64,000 bases of DNA from JBDWFY01 sp964291365 (GCA_964291365.2 OZ220010.1:434001-498000), one strand, 5' to 3'; positions 1 through 11,320 are shown, numbered from the stretch's first letter. Numbers and translations are program-made. The notes: generated by a model not told the origin, from the letters alone.

Positions 1-897
1 GATGAGCCTCCATTGCGCATTGATTTTGGCAAAAGGAAGTATGGAGGACCATTCACAACTGAGCAGGTGGAAGATGTAAAAATATTCTTCAAAATTTTGG
101 GACTTCTTTTGGTTGCAAGTATACCCATGGGTATCACCTACAATTTTTCTAAATTTGGAAACTCCCTCAGTCACATATATTTTGGTAAATTTAGCAATGA
201 CAACATGGCATCACCAAATAGATGTTTTCATAATGATTTCTTTGATAACATTTTCGCCGTATTTGAATTTATCATCATACCACTGAATGAAGTTATCCTC
301 TATCCTGTGTGCTACCGGTTCTTTACTATCAAAAGCCAATGGAAGACATTCCTGGGAATATTTTTAAAAATAGGTGGATATATGACACTGATCATTTTAA
401 TTACTTACGCCAGGGTGAGTTTTGCAGATACCAGCGAATCTTCCAGTACTGGTAATAATTCGACAATTCATTGCTTATTTCAAGAGAATTCTGATCCTTT
501 AAACAGTGTCATTGACTACAGATGGTTGATTCTTGTATCATTTCTGTTTTCACTTTCAGATGTGCTTCTTACAATTGGCATCATTGAGTTCTATTGTTCT
601 CAAGTTCCTTATTCTGTGAAGGGATTAGTGGCCGGTTGCTATTATAGTGCCCTCGGACTTGTCATCTTATTCAACTCTGGCATAACTCAAGCATTCAAAG
701 AGAAAACATTTTCTTCGGTGATCTTTGGATGTGAATTTTGGTACTTACAAACAAAACTCATCTTGATGCTCGTTGTGATATTCCTGTTAGTAGTAGCAAT
801 CAAATGTTGCAGCGTAAAGAGGATTAGAGAAGATGTCCTTCCAAATGAGCATATTTTTGCTGAGCAATATTATTCAAGAGTAACTGATTCTGACTAA
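1..897 (+). CDS. POT/SLC15-like transporter, C-terminal half (cut by window edge)
   Basis: The reading frame is open from the window edge and ends at TAA 895-897. It covers the central cytosolic block (KYGGPFTTEQVEDVK) and about six C-terminal TM segments, ending in the family tail (EDVLPNEHIFAEQYYS). It is nearly identical to the second half of the gene at 29577-31307; the only protein difference I found is F to L in the IF/LLKIGG segment. The N-terminal half must lie to the left, so I cannot say whether the gene is intact. The family relation to proton-dependent oligopeptide transporters is inferred from motifs; the substrate is unknown. Confidence 0.8.
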   Translation, partial: DEPPLRIDFGKRKYGGPFTTEQVEDVKIFFKILGLLLVASIPMGITYNFSKFGNSLSHIYFGKFSNDNMASPNRCFHNDFFDNIFAVFEFIIIPLNEVILYPVCYRFFTIKSQWKTFLGIFLKIGGYMTLIILITYARVSFADTSESSSTGNNSTIHCLFQENSDPLNSVIDYRWLILVSFLFSLSDVLLTIGIIEFYCSQVPYSVKGLVAGCYYSALGLVILFNSGITQAFKEKTFSSVIFGCEFWYLQTKLILMLVVIFLLVVAIKCCSVKRIREDVLPNEHIFAEQYYSRVTDSD

Positions 898-1221
898 AAA
901 TAGCTAATAACATGATTTCTATAATTATTAAGACCGTGATACAGTGTTCAAGTGTATGACCTGCAGACGTAGTGAGTGTTTGTAACTACATGCCATACTT
1001 ATAGCAATACATTACTCTTACTTGTACAAGTATGTACGGCCATAGCATAATAGCATAGGAGATAGCAACTGCTATATTAGGTTGTAGGAGAGCATAAGGA
1101 ATACAAATAGTGTACATGAATTTGCACAGTATGGAGAAAATATCTATCAGGAATTATTGTTACGTGATAATGAAAACAATCTTGGAGTAAATGAATATCT
1201 CATACATGCTTTTCATATATG

Positions 1222-1738
1222 TTAGAGACATACGTACCTGGGATTGGAAACTGCGCACACCCGCCTATAGTGTGCTAGGCAACAGGAAGTGGCCGATGGT
1301 TGTTACCTCATTAATTATTCATGAGCTATGGTAAACTTGCGAAACCAAAAAAACAGAAACACCAGTCTTCTTGATGCTGCAACTGGACTTTCGACCACCT
1401 ATCCTCATTTATCATCTCATTTGTAAGTCTTCTAGCTAAGAATCGAATTAAAACCTTGCGTGTACCTAGAAAGTGCTATAGTCTCATGAAATTTATTAAT
1501 GCTTTTTTGTCGTTTTGGCACCAAAAAACCAACTCTAGGCGTTTTTCTCTTAGTAACTCTCTTTAGCTTTTGTTTATTGGGCTATTGACTCATGTACTGA
1601 CCTTCACCTTGCTATTCACTTAGCTCCTCTAGAAAAACCAACAACATGCCACAGTTCCACAAAGTATTTCAATAATGGTGTAACAAACATTGTCTGCGCA
1701 ATAATTTAGTTTCCAATCCTGGGAGCGTAAGTCTCTAA
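1222..1738. mobile_element. MITE-like inverted-repeat element (copy A)
   Basis: The ends are inverted repeats of about 31 bp, TTAGAGACATACGTACCTGG on the left and the complement of CCTGGGAGCGTAAGTCTCTAA on the right. The inner parts match as GGATTGGAAACT. No coding potential is seen. The same element sits at the matching place in copy B, so it predates the duplication. No clear target duplication. It fills most of the 898-1935 gap between two POT genes; the rest shows nothing recognisable. Confidence 0.6.
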
Positions 1739-1935
1739 TATCTATGATTTAATTATGGTGAAATGTGCACTACAACTATTGTATAAAATTAATGTTCACA
1801 CTGTAAGCAACCGTAGTATCAGAAAGAGATGGACACATATCATGCATACATGGCTGTATACTATGCAGTACCACGTCCGCCAAAAATTACTGTAAGTAGT
1901 ATCTTTCTGCAAAGATTTGTTCATTTGGTAGCACA

Positions 1936-3579
1936 TCATCTCTTTCTCTTCTTGTAGTATACTACGGCTAGCAGGAAACTGATAAGTGCAATGAGGTTGA
2001 TGATCAACTTGATCTGCAAATACCAAAATCCACAATTAAAGATTGACTTTGTTTTCCATAGATTTGACTTCCAAATGAAAGGTTGAACTATCATATTATT
2101 AAGAGAGAGAAAGAATACCAATGAACCATAGAATATCCCACTAACTAATCCTTTCATGGAGTAGGGGACTTGGGCACAAAGCACCTCAATAGAACCAATG
2201 AGTATCAGTACAAATGATATGGCTGATATGACTTCTGGGATAGCAAATAGTCTATAGTCGAGTGTATTGCTGATTATGGACGCTGGGTTGTCATAAAATA
2301 TGCACTGGATTGTTATAATATTATTACTAGCTAAGGCATCGCTTGCTATTAAATCATGCTGACGAGTCTTGGTAAGAAGTATCATGAGCACAATATACTT
2401 TCCAGTGTGCATGGCCATTCCCAAGATGGGTTTCCAGTAGCAGCTAATCTTTGGTAGACAGCGATGAAACAAAGGATGAACAACAAATTGATTGAGAGGT
2501 ATTAAAAGAGATATTGTGATGTAATAAGTTTTGGTGAAAAAGTACTGGGAATAACATTCATCAACAAATACTTGGCTTCCAAATGTCTCAAGTGTGTGTT
2601 GCACAAAGGTGTCATCATCAGTGATACCAAAGCAAGCTCCTGCAATGATAACCATTCCTAAAAGCTTGAAAAATGTTTTCACATCCTCTACCTGTTCAAT
2701 TGTGAATGGTCCTCCATACTTGCTCTTTCCAAAATCAATGCGTGAAGGAGGGTCATCTTCACAGTATGTGAAGGCGCTTCTTAGTCGAGGGTGCTTGAAC
2801 TTTGAGGCATACTTGAGAACGTTATGTATAAGTCTGAAGGGATTTTGGGTCACTGGTTCTTTAATGAGTACAGTGTTGCACAGGAAGAGTAAAATTATAA
2901 GGACACTGAGACCAAGGCATAATGATAATGGTGTAAGAATCTTAAGCTGTCGGCTTGTGCAATCAGAAACAAGTGCTTGAATCACTTCACTGCTGATATA
3001 GGACCAGGAATACCAATTTACAAATGACACAATTTCATCCGATGAAGCATCTACCAGTTGATCAATGCCAAACTGGATTATACTTCCTTGAAATCCACCA
3101 TACCCCATTCCCAAACACACTAGGAAGACTATATGAAGGAAATTTGCATGCCACTCCAATACTTGTGTAATGATTAGACTAATTACTAGAAGCACACTGC
3201 TTAGCCACATCATTAGGCTGCTCCAATAGAGTACATTGTAGCGCCCAAATCGTACATCGGCAAGCCATCCAGAAAATGTGAGAACTAGTCCTAAAGGCAC
3301 TAATATTATTTTAAAGCATAAACCACACTCACTATCATAACTTTCTGGTGCTAATTCAATCAAGTAGTGACATACACACATTGCTAGGAAGTTCAACACC
3401 AACACCAAAAGTGCATTTTTGTTCTTGAGTTTTCTCATCTGGTATGATGGTTTGAAAAGCATCTTGAGATATTCCACAGTAGATATCTCATTACTAACTA
3501 AGACATTTTCAAGATGGGATGATGCTTTGGTCACGCCTCCATTGGTGAGAGTACATGATGAATCCCTGCTTACCATCAT
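1936..3579 (-). CDS. POT/SLC15-like transporter, tail lost by frameshift
   Basis: A single-exon gene of 547 residues starting at ATG 3577-3579. It shows the family blocks in order: RKLKNKNALLVLVLNFL at TM1, GWLADVRFGRY, GGFQGSIIQFGIDQL, KEPVTQNPF, the KYGGPFTIEQVEDVK cytosolic block and QVPYSMKGLVSGIFYG. It stops right after YYKKRKR. Compared with copy B (32273), two bases are missing in the AGAAAGAGAGATGATG stretch, so the frame runs into TGA and the conserved DDVLPNEQ..AERYYSQ tail is lost. The tail is still readable in another frame down to about 1900. If the tail is needed for sorting, this copy may be non-functional. Substrate unknown. Confidence 0.78.
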   Translation of the reverse strand: MMVSRDSSCTLTNGGVTKASSHLENVLVSNEISTVEYLKMLFKPSYQMRKLKNKNALLVLVLNFLAMCVCHYLIELAPESYDSECGLCFKIILVPLGLVLTFSGWLADVRFGRYNVLYWSSLMMWLSSVLLVISLIITQVLEWHANFLHIVFLVCLGMGYGGFQGSIIQFGIDQLVDASSDEIVSFVNWYSWSYISSEVIQALVSDCTSRQLKILTPLSLCLGLSVLIILLFLCNTVLIKEPVTQNPFRLIHNVLKYASKFKHPRLRSAFTYCEDDPPSRIDFGKSKYGGPFTIEQVEDVKTFFKLLGMVIIAGACFGITDDDTFVQHTLETFGSQVFVDECYSQYFFTKTYYITISLLIPLNQFVVHPLFHRCLPKISCYWKPILGMAMHTGKYIVLMILLTKTRQHDLIASDALASNNIITIQCIFYDNPASIISNTLDYRLFAIPEVISAISFVLILIGSIEVLCAQVPYSMKGLVSGIFYGSLVFFLSLNNMIVQPFIWKSNLWKTKSIFNCGFWYLQIKLIINLIALISFLLAVVYYKKRKR

Positions 3580-3906
3580 GAAGCACTATAGGCATACTCT
3601 ATACTCAGATAACTTATGACCAAAGCTGATTTTTCAATAATAATCATATAGCTGGTTACAACTGCAGTTGCTAATCTTTTGAATACATGCAACTTATCTA
3701 TCATCACTTTGAAATTCTCTGTAGCTACGGATACCAAGTAATATTTGGAGGAAAGCCCATAGGTACTGTGTTGGATACTTCCTTATAAACTTGAAAGTTG
3801 TTGGTCTTTTTATCAGTACTTGTTATATGGTTACTTTCGTCGTACCATGGATGCAGGACACCATAAATTCTCTGGAAGTCTACCAACAACACGGAAATTT
3901 CTAGTA
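3580..3906. other. Intergenic, no gene seen
   Basis: AT-rich spacer upstream of the minus-strand POT gene, matching 33962-34287 in copy B. A short minus-strand open frame is kept in both copies. The copies are too similar for that conservation to mean anything, and it has no recognisable motif. Confidence 0.6.
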
Positions 3907-4790
3907 GAGTAAGCGATCGATCCTCGGACGACAGCAATACTCGGACGCTCTAGCGGACGTTGACGAGGGGGTGTGGTCTGGACGAAGGCTCCACTAGATA
4001 GGGCCTTGGCCTAGCATCAACATATATCAGAGTTGGATGCGTACCTTTACTATCTTCGGTGCTAGAGCTGCTCAAAGGCAATGTCCGATTGCATCAAACC
4101 TCGGACAAAAGTATTTGTTTTCGGATCGCTCGAAGAGACGGCTGGGGGTGGGGTTTGCACACCTCGGCTGGACCGCTGCATTCTACCCAGATAGGGTCTC
4201 AGCTACAAAACACGTTTAGTATCCCGTCTTGCTAAGTTTTGTATATTTTATTCTGACATTATCCGAAATTTTCGGACTGAGACTATCACAGCTCGAGTAG
4301 GCACGAGCTCCAAATGCGCTTTATTTAGAATTTACAGCACTTGGGCGTGGTCTCATCGCAATAGGATCGCAGCGATCGAGTGACAACGTGGTCTACGATG
4401 TTGCATATTCTCCTGCTTACCCGAAATTTTCGGGCTAATGTCAGAGTAAACTCTACAAAACTCAGCAAGACGGGCTACTAAACGTGCTTTATAGCTGAGA
4501 CTCGACCTGTATGGAATGCAGCGGTCCAGCCGAGGTGTGCGAACCCCACCCCCAGCCGTCTCTTCGAGCGATCCGAAAACAAATACTTTTGTCCGAGGTT
4601 TGATGCAATCGGACATCGCCTTTGAGCGGTTCTAGCACCGAAGATGGCAAAGGTACGCATCCAACTCTGATATATGTTGATACTAGGCCAAGGCCCTACT
4701 TGGTTGAGCTTTCGTCCAGACCACACCCCCTCGTCAACGTCCGCTAGAGCGTCCGAGTATTGCTGTCGTCCGAGGATCGATCGCTTACTC
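3907..4790. mobile_element. 884-bp foldback MITE with TA target duplication
   Basis: Nearly the whole element is one inverted repeat. The left arm (3907 to about 4278) is complementary to the right arm (about 4427-4790), with a loop of about 150 bp. The ends are GAGTAAGCGATCGATCC. and its complement. TA lies at 3905-3906 and 4791-4792, and copy B keeps the empty site as ctag-TA-tagacatc at about 34284, so the insertion is clean. Short open frames inside are mirror images of each other and not genes. The outer 12 bases are the same as those of the 7.7-kb element at 4938, which suggests that a transposase of that kind moves it. Confidence 0.9.
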
Positions 4791-4937
4791 TATAGACATC
4801 TACAGGCTAGCTATAGTAAAATGGTAGGTGTTTGGTTGTTGTTGTAAACTAATGTTTTAAACACCAAACTGATTCTCTACTACAACCATTGAAAGTGTAT
4901 AATTAATGTACTATCAAACTATTACAAATATTATATA

Positions 4938-5273
4938 GAGTAAGCGATCAATAGTCGGCCGGACCGATTTTCGGACGCGCGTCCTGGACGAACGGTGCTA
5001 CCTCTCGATCTCGCAATTACACCAGTGTGTACCTCAGTCTCTGCGCTACTTGCAAACTTGCGATGAGCTGGAGAGCTCAATGTACCGCGGCACCACATCA
5101 AAGAAAAGCGGAGGGGTCGAAAACTGCAGTTTTCGGACAAAACGATCGTTATTCGACTTTTGCGTGCAGAACTGGCTGTGAACGTCGTACAGCTTCCGGA
5201 ATCGAGATTCCAAGCCTTCCACCCTTCCTCTATCGTGGTCTAAATTATTGACCGCAAATATGACGGTTTGCGG
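4938..5273. repeat. Left terminal inverted repeat of the 7.7-kb transposon
   Basis: Pairs with 12306-12645 over about 330 bp with few mismatches. It includes a GC-rich inner part and a TTTTCGGACAAAACGATCGT stretch mirrored on the right. Open frames here are mirrored at the other end and are not genes. Confidence 0.9.
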
Positions 5274-5472
5274 TTTAGGCGCGCTCGTAAAGATCTTGCG
5301 TCATGTGATCAATATCCGGACACGTGGATTTTGGTGCAATGCTCCATGAAGACAGTGCTAGCTGACTGGTGAGAGCTTGATAGTAGGTTCTACAATATAA
5401 ATGGCATTTATAATTGTATCACTCCCATGCAGAGTACTTATATTGCCATTTTGTAACAGTTAAGGCTCAAAG

Positions 5473-7261
5473 ATGCACCAGCAGCCAAAGCCGCTTCCAC
5501 TTTCAAAGCGGATCATAAGGGATACATCATTGGAACCACCCTTCAAGGATGACTTTGGTTTAACTCGTGGTGCATACAGGACGTGGGAAAATGTTAGCAT
5601 GCAAAATGCACTGAAGGCTGTTGACAAAGGCGAGTCCATTCGTCGTGCGGCAGAACTGTATAATGTTCCACGAAGTACTCTCTATGATAGAGTGAGTGGA
5701 AAGGTGATGCATGGAGCAAGGTCTGGACCTCAGCCATACCTTTCTGTTGAGGAGGAGGAGGAGTTAACCAATTTCCTCCTTGAGACAGCTAAGATTGGGT
5801 ATGCTCACACAAGGAAGCAAGTCATTGCTCTCGTGCAACAAATAGTCAATAGCAAGGGTATAGCAACAACCGTAACCAATGGCTGGTGGGAGCGATATGT
5901 TCAGCGGCATCCTCAGATAACCTTGCGAGTAGCTGTGCCATTTTCGTATGCTAGAGCAATGGCAACAGACCGAGAGGTCATAGATCGTTACTTTGACATG
6001 CTTGAAGATTGCCTGCGGTCCAATGGGCTACTAAACAAAGCTACATGCATCTTTAACTGCGATGAAACTGGCCTTCCCCTCGATCCCAAATGCCAAAAAG
6101 TTGTTGACAGGGTTGGATGTAAAAATCCTAGTTATCTGACTAGTGGATCGAAATCGCAGATTACGGTGATGGCTTGCACATGTGCAGCGGGGTATCCCAT
6201 TCCCCCCATGGTAATTTTTGACAGGATGACACTGAATGAGTCCATGACAAAGGGTGAGGTACCAGGATCTATTTATGGGCTCTCTCATAATGGTTGGATC
6301 ACAAGAAAACTTTTCTGTGAATGGTTTCAGCACTTCTTGAATTCTATTCCATCTGTGCGTCCTGTTATCCTCCTCCTTGATGGCCATTCGGCACACTATT
6401 GTCCTGAAACCATTCGAATGGCAGCCAAATAAAAGGTTATTCTCTGTGCTCTGCCACCTCACACAACCCACCTTACCCAACCCCTGGATATAGGGTGTTT
6501 TGCACCTTTGAAGGCGTCATGGAGGGAAGTTTGTCACACATTCTGTGCTTCTAATCCTGGACGAACTGTGTCTCGGTATGACTTCTGTGAGGTGTTTAAG
6601 AAAGCCTGGTATAAGTCATTTTCCATGCCAAACATAACCAATAGCTTCAAGGCTACCGGTGTCTGCCCACTCAACCGAATGGCCATCTGCTTACCTGAAG
6701 AAGAAGATGGCTTCTCTTCATTCAAGCCTAGCTCTCTTACAGAGAAGACAGGACTTGCATATATACCTCTATATAGCCCTACCCGTCCTCGAGTTACTCA
6801 TTCATCAGGTACTCACGAGGCAGTGACAGCTACCAAAAGCCATTTACGTACACCTCATCAATACACTCCAGCTAGTAATGATCGTTCACTTTCTTGCATG
6901 ACTCCACTTTCCTACTCCGAGCCCAACCTATTTGATCAGTCATTCACATCATCCAAAACACCAACTATGTCGGTTCCTCTTCCATGTGCATCGACTATCA
7001 GCAAGTTTCTTGAAATTTCCAGCTGTCCAAGTCAAATGCCGACTAAGCATGGAAAGTCAGCAGGGTGAGTTTTGACGAGTTTAGAGAACTTGCAGTTGAT
7101 CCAAGAATGGGAAAAACAGAAGCAGGAGAAAGCACTACAAAAGGAAGAAAGGAAAAGATTAAGGGAGGAGAAAGCAAAAAAGAAGCTGGAGGAGGCCAAA
7201 AGGAAGAAAGAAACGGCAAAACGTAAAGATATGACTTTTCATTGTTATGATGAATTTGTAG
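5473..7261 (+). pseudogene. Pogo/CENP-B-like DDD transposase, two in-frame stops
   Basis: The frame starts at ATG 5473. Residues 43-77 form a pipsqueak-type helix-turn-helix (GESIRRAAELYNVPRSTLYD), followed by a CENP-B/Tc5-type DNA-binding segment (..NGWWERYVQRHP..). The DDE_1 nuclease domain has all three acidic residues: D in NCDETG (6061), D in LLLDGHSAH (6379) and D in TQPLD (6487). The frame is broken by TAA at 6430, between the second and third Asp, and by TGA at 7066. Reading continues in the same frame after both. Each stop is one C-to-T change from a sense codon (CAA, CGA). After 7072 comes a charged, Lys/Glu-rich helix. A donor (G|GTATTG at 7261) joins in phase 1 to the next exon at 7312. 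Confidence 0.85.
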
Positions 7262-7311
7262 GTATTGTACCTATGCCTTTTTTTTTTTTTTTTTACTGAT
7301 TTTTAATACAG

Positions 7312-7404
7312 GTTCGAAAAAGGAGCCTCGGAGAGTCCGAGCAAGGAGGATCACAGTATCTGACAGCTCTTCTCTCAGTTCTGAAGAAGAGTCAGAGGAG
7401 AATG
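7312..7404 (+). CDS. Transposon gene: basic/acidic linker exon
   Basis: A 93-bp exon between an AG acceptor (tttaatacag) and a GTATGC donor, phase 1 on both sides. It encodes a short Arg-rich stretch (EPRRVRARRITVSD) and a Ser/Glu-rich stretch (SSSLSSEEESEEN). It joins the transposase frame to the repeat exons without changing frame. The basic patch could be a nuclear-localisation signal; that is inference. 7405-7689 is intron. Confidence 0.6.
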
Positions 7405-7689
7405 GTATGCATCATAATACAACAACCATGTAGACTACTAACATAAGAAGCATACTTGTAAACTTTAACAGGGGAAGTAATTCACTAAAGATTGCCCTGT
7501 TAGCAGCTCAAGTTTACATGTAGTAGCACTAAATAATCAGCAGTGGTTTACCACCATGTTATTTGGAGGTCAGTCTGCTTTATGAGTTGTTCAATATATG
7601 TATATACATGTGTAGTAGTTGAAGAATTATTTTGTCGTGGCATCTAGCTAATTAACATGATTGCATGCTTATTATATTGATTATTATAG

Positions 7690-10600
7690 GGATATATGAC
7701 TCCACTCCCTTGAACAAGTGGAGTGAGGAGGATCACTGGAGTGGCATGGAGCAAAATAGCTTATTGTTTGAAGAACAACCAGAGTTTAAACCACCTAAAC
7801 GAAGTACTAAGAAAAGTCAGAAATCAGCAGCTTTTGGGTCATCAGATGTCAATGATCCTTGGCAGGTGGCTTTGACTACCCATGGGCATGCTGCTAAAAG
7901 CGGTAAGTTTATGTGTGCAATACCCTTATGAATGCAATGTTACAGCAGTGCATGAAATTCCAGGCTCAAAGAAGAATCAGAAATCAGTAGATTTTGAATC
8001 TCCAGTCTCATCTGACCCTCAGCAGGTGGCTCTTCCAGAGAGGAACAGGAGTACTCATGGACATGCTGCTAAAAGAGATGCAAATGGTGGGTTTGTGTAT
8101 AGAGCTGTATGTACATGTATGTGTACATGTTTGCATGACATGAAATAAAGGCATTACTTTCTCAATGTAGACTCAAACAAGACTCAGAAGCTATGTACTA
8201 CTGCATCTCCAGACTTACCTGACCCTCAGCAGGCTACTGTTCCAGCGAGGACCACCCGTGGGCATGCTGCTAAAAGAGATGTAGCTGGTCAGTTTGTGTG
8301 CATTGGTTACATTTTGGCATGACATGCAGTAGTGGCTTTACTTTCTCAATGTAGACTCAAACAAGACTCAGAAGCTATGTGCTACTGCATCTCCAGACTT
8401 ACCTGACCCTCAGCAGACTGCTATTCCTGTGAGGGCCACCCGTGGGCATGCTGCTAAAAGAGATGTAGCTGGTCAGTTTGTGTGCATTGATGTACATGTA
8501 CATGTACATTTTGGCATGACATGCAGTAGTGGCTTTAATTTACTTTCTCAATGTAGACTCAAACAAGACTCAGAAGCTATGTGCTACTGCATCTCCAGAC
8601 TTACCTGACCCTCAGCAGGCTGCTGTTCCAGCGAGAACCACCCATGGGTGTGCTGCTAGAAAAGATATAGCTGGTCAGTTTGTGTGCATTGGTGTATATG
8701 TACATGTACATTTTGGCATGATATGCAGTGGTGGCTTTGCTTTCTCAATGTAGACTCAAACAAGACTCAGAAGGCATTGTGCTACTGCATCTCCAGACTT
8801 ACGTGACCCTCAGCAGACTGCTGTTCCTATGAGGACCACCCGTGGGCGTGCTGCTGCTAAACTTGACTCTCATGGTAAGTGGATGTATTCAATACATGTG
8901 CATGTACAAGTAATGTTACTGTATAATAATTATTATTTCAGGCTCTAAGAAAGGACAGAAATTAGACGTGCCTGAGTCTCAGGAGTCTACTGTCCGTGGG
9001 TGTGCTTCTAAAAGAGGTACTACTGATGAGTTTTGTGTGTATTGGTGTACAAAATGTACATGTGCACATCCACATGCTTGCATAACGTATGATAATATTA
9101 TTGTTCAATGTAGACTCAAGTAAGACTCAAAAGCCAGGTACTATTGTATCTTTGGACTTAGCAGACCCTCAACAGTCTATGCTTCCAGTGAGGACCCGTG
9201 GACATGCTGCTAAGAGAGACGCTAATGGTAAGTTTGTGTATACATGTACATGTGCATGAATCTTCATGTACATGTACAAGTGTTAAAGCTGCATGTACAT
9301 GTACACATGTTCAATGAATCGTTGATAGCATCAATTGTTCAATATAGACTCAAACAAGACTATAGCCCAGAAGCGAGATGCTAAAACATCTTCAGACTTA
9401 CCTGACCCACCACAGGCTGACTTTCCAGTGATGACCACCCGTAGGTGTGCTGTTAAAGGAGGTCAGTTTGTGTGTAGTGGTATATGTTTGCATGACATGC
9501 AATGATTGCGTTACTTACTCAATGTAGTCTCAAACAAGACTCAGAAGCTATGTGCTACTGCATCTCCAGACTTACCTGACCTTCGGCAGGCTGCTGTTCC
9601 AGTGAGGACCACCCGTAGGTGTGTTGCTACTAAATTTGACTATCAAGGTCTCTTCCTTTAACATACTTCTCTCTCTCTTGATTACAATATTCAGCATACA
9701 TGTACAAGTATTGAGACAGTATAATAATAATTACTTCAGGCTCTAAGAAGGGACAGAAATCAGATGTGGCTGAGTCTCAGGAGTCTTCTATCCATGGGTG
9801 TGCTTCTAAAAGAGGTTCTACTGATGAGTTTTGTGTGTAATGGTGTGCGCATCCACATGCTTATGTTTGCATGACATACGATGATAATGATCAGTGTAGA
9901 CTCAAACAAGACTCAAAAGCCAGGTACTATTGCAGCTTCGGACTTACCTGACACTCAGCAGGCTGCTATTACCATGAGGACTACCCGTGGGTGTGCTGCT
10001 AAACAAGACACTAATGGTAAGCAATACTGTGCATGTATGTACATTACAAGTATTAAGATCACGTGTATGGATAATTTCAGATTCTAAGATGGGACAGGTA
10101 TCAGGATCCCCAGAGTCTCAGGAGGCTATTGCTTCTAAAAGTGGTAAGCTTTGTGTATTGAGTACATGCAAGAGCTTATCGAGCCACCAAAGGCGGCGAG
10201 AGGGCCTGCAACGGTCATAGTACGTACATATAGACGAAATCCTAGATGTTACTAAAAGTAGTACAAACTTTCAATGAACAAGCTAGTACATGTATAGGTA
10301 CGTTTGTACCTGGTTTTATGGTGACTTGCTGCCATGCTAAGCCTTTATTGGCAGCGCCAAAGGTACAGAAGGCATTACCGATCGTCAGGACAAGTGAAAA
10401 CGTGAGAACACTCGAATCGATCAGAGACAGCAGCAGTGACAAACAGCTAGCTGCTGAATCAGTGACTCGCCATCGCTAATACAGTGAATAGACCTTTTGT
10501 TGGACTAAACTGGGGTGACGAGACATCGAAAGCCTTCGTTCTGAGTTAGTCTTTGTTGAAAATATATACCAGAAGCTTACCTGATCGCCTCACTGTGACT

Positions 10601-11264
10601 CCCTCTGTGAGCGGGAGCTGGCAATTCTTGATTTTGTTTAAAACACTTACTGGCACTTAGGGGCGTCGAGAACCACCTGGAAGGACCATGATAGCCTCCA
10701 TTCTTTGTTGGATCTTGAAAAGAACGGGCTTACAAGTTGCCTTTGGCAGCTCGATAAGCCCTTGGTACATGCATGTATATGTACATGTACATGTATATGT
10801 ACAAAATGTTTAGGATCAAAGAAGACCCTGAGGTCATTCACTGGTGGCTCTCAGAACTTATCTGAGTCTCCTCTTCCTGCAAGGACTAAGGGTGGGCGTG
10901 CTGCTAAGAGAGGTGTAACTGGTATGTTGTGTGTGTAGTTGCATATCCCCGTGCTTATTTCTACAAACTGATGACAACATAGATTTTATATAATCTAGAT
11001 TCAAACAAGACTCAGATGCCAAGTGCTATAGCATCTCTGGACTTACCTGACTCTCAGCAAGCCGCTATTTCTTTGAGGGCTACCCGTGGGCATACTGCTA
11101 AAAGAGACACCAATGGCAAGCTTATGCATAATATATGTACATATAAATGTGTTAAGGCAGCAAAATGTAAATTTCAGACTCTAAGAAGGGACAGAAATCT
11201 GGATCTCTGGACTTGCTTGGTGTTGACCCTAAGATGGCAGAAAGGGCAAAATGTGATCATGGTG
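7690..11264 (+). repeat. Array of about 15 phase-1 mini-exons inside the transposon gene
   Basis: Short exons recur every 170-240 bp, each starting after AG with (G/A)CTCAAA and ending ..AAAAGAG.|GT. Approximate exons: 7690-7902, 7964-8086, 8171-8287, 8355-8471, 8557-8673, 8754-8874, 8942-9017, 9114-9227, 9348-9461, 9528-9647, 9740-9814, 9900-10017, 10081-10143, 10814-10921, 10999-11115, 11178-11264. A typical unit reads DSNKTQKLCATASPDLPDPQ, a short linker, then RTTRGHAAKRD. All begin and end in phase 1, so exons can be gained or skipped without frame change. The exon at 8754 has one extra base and runs into a stop. The donor at 11116 is GC. No domain is recognised; the unit is Ser/Pro/Lys/Arg-rich and probably disordered. 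Confidence 0.8.
10169..10764. mobile_element. Nested inverted-repeat insertion in the exon array
   Basis: This stretch interrupts the regular mini-exon spacing and has no array unit. Its ends are imperfect inverted repeats: CAAGAGCTTATCGAGCCACC at the left, and the complement of the right end reads CAAGGGCTTATCGAGCTGCC. GTACATG flanks it on both sides (10162-10168, 10765-10771). GTACATG is common in these introns, so the target duplication could be chance. Confidence 0.5.
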
Positions 11265-11320
11265 GTAAGTATGCATGATTATGGATACTGAATTACCATG
11301 TGACCATCCTCATTTTCAAG

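Noticed and set aside
3725..3937. A short minus-strand open frame kept in both duplicated copies (also 34107-34295)
   Set aside because: The copies are nearly identical overall, so conservation is not informative, and the peptide has no recognisable feature.
4037..4726. Several open frames within the 884-bp element
   Set aside because: They mirror each other on opposite strands because the element is an inverted repeat; no protein family is visible.
5027..5251. Open frames in the ends of the 7.7-kb element (also 12347-12652)
   Set aside because: They are mirrored in the terminal inverted repeats, so they reflect the repeat rather than a gene.
9230..9310. ACATGTACATGTAC runs as a regulatory motif
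   Set aside because: They are simple-sequence repeats scattered in the introns of the array.
10246..10479. Open frames between the array exons
   Set aside because: They lie in the nested insertion 10169-10764 and do not match the array unit or splice phase.
7690..11264. The regular ~200-bp repeat spacing considered as a CRISPR or satellite array
   Set aside because: Repeat units have splice sites, constant phase and coding sense, and the spacers are AT-rich introns; the host is eukaryotic.
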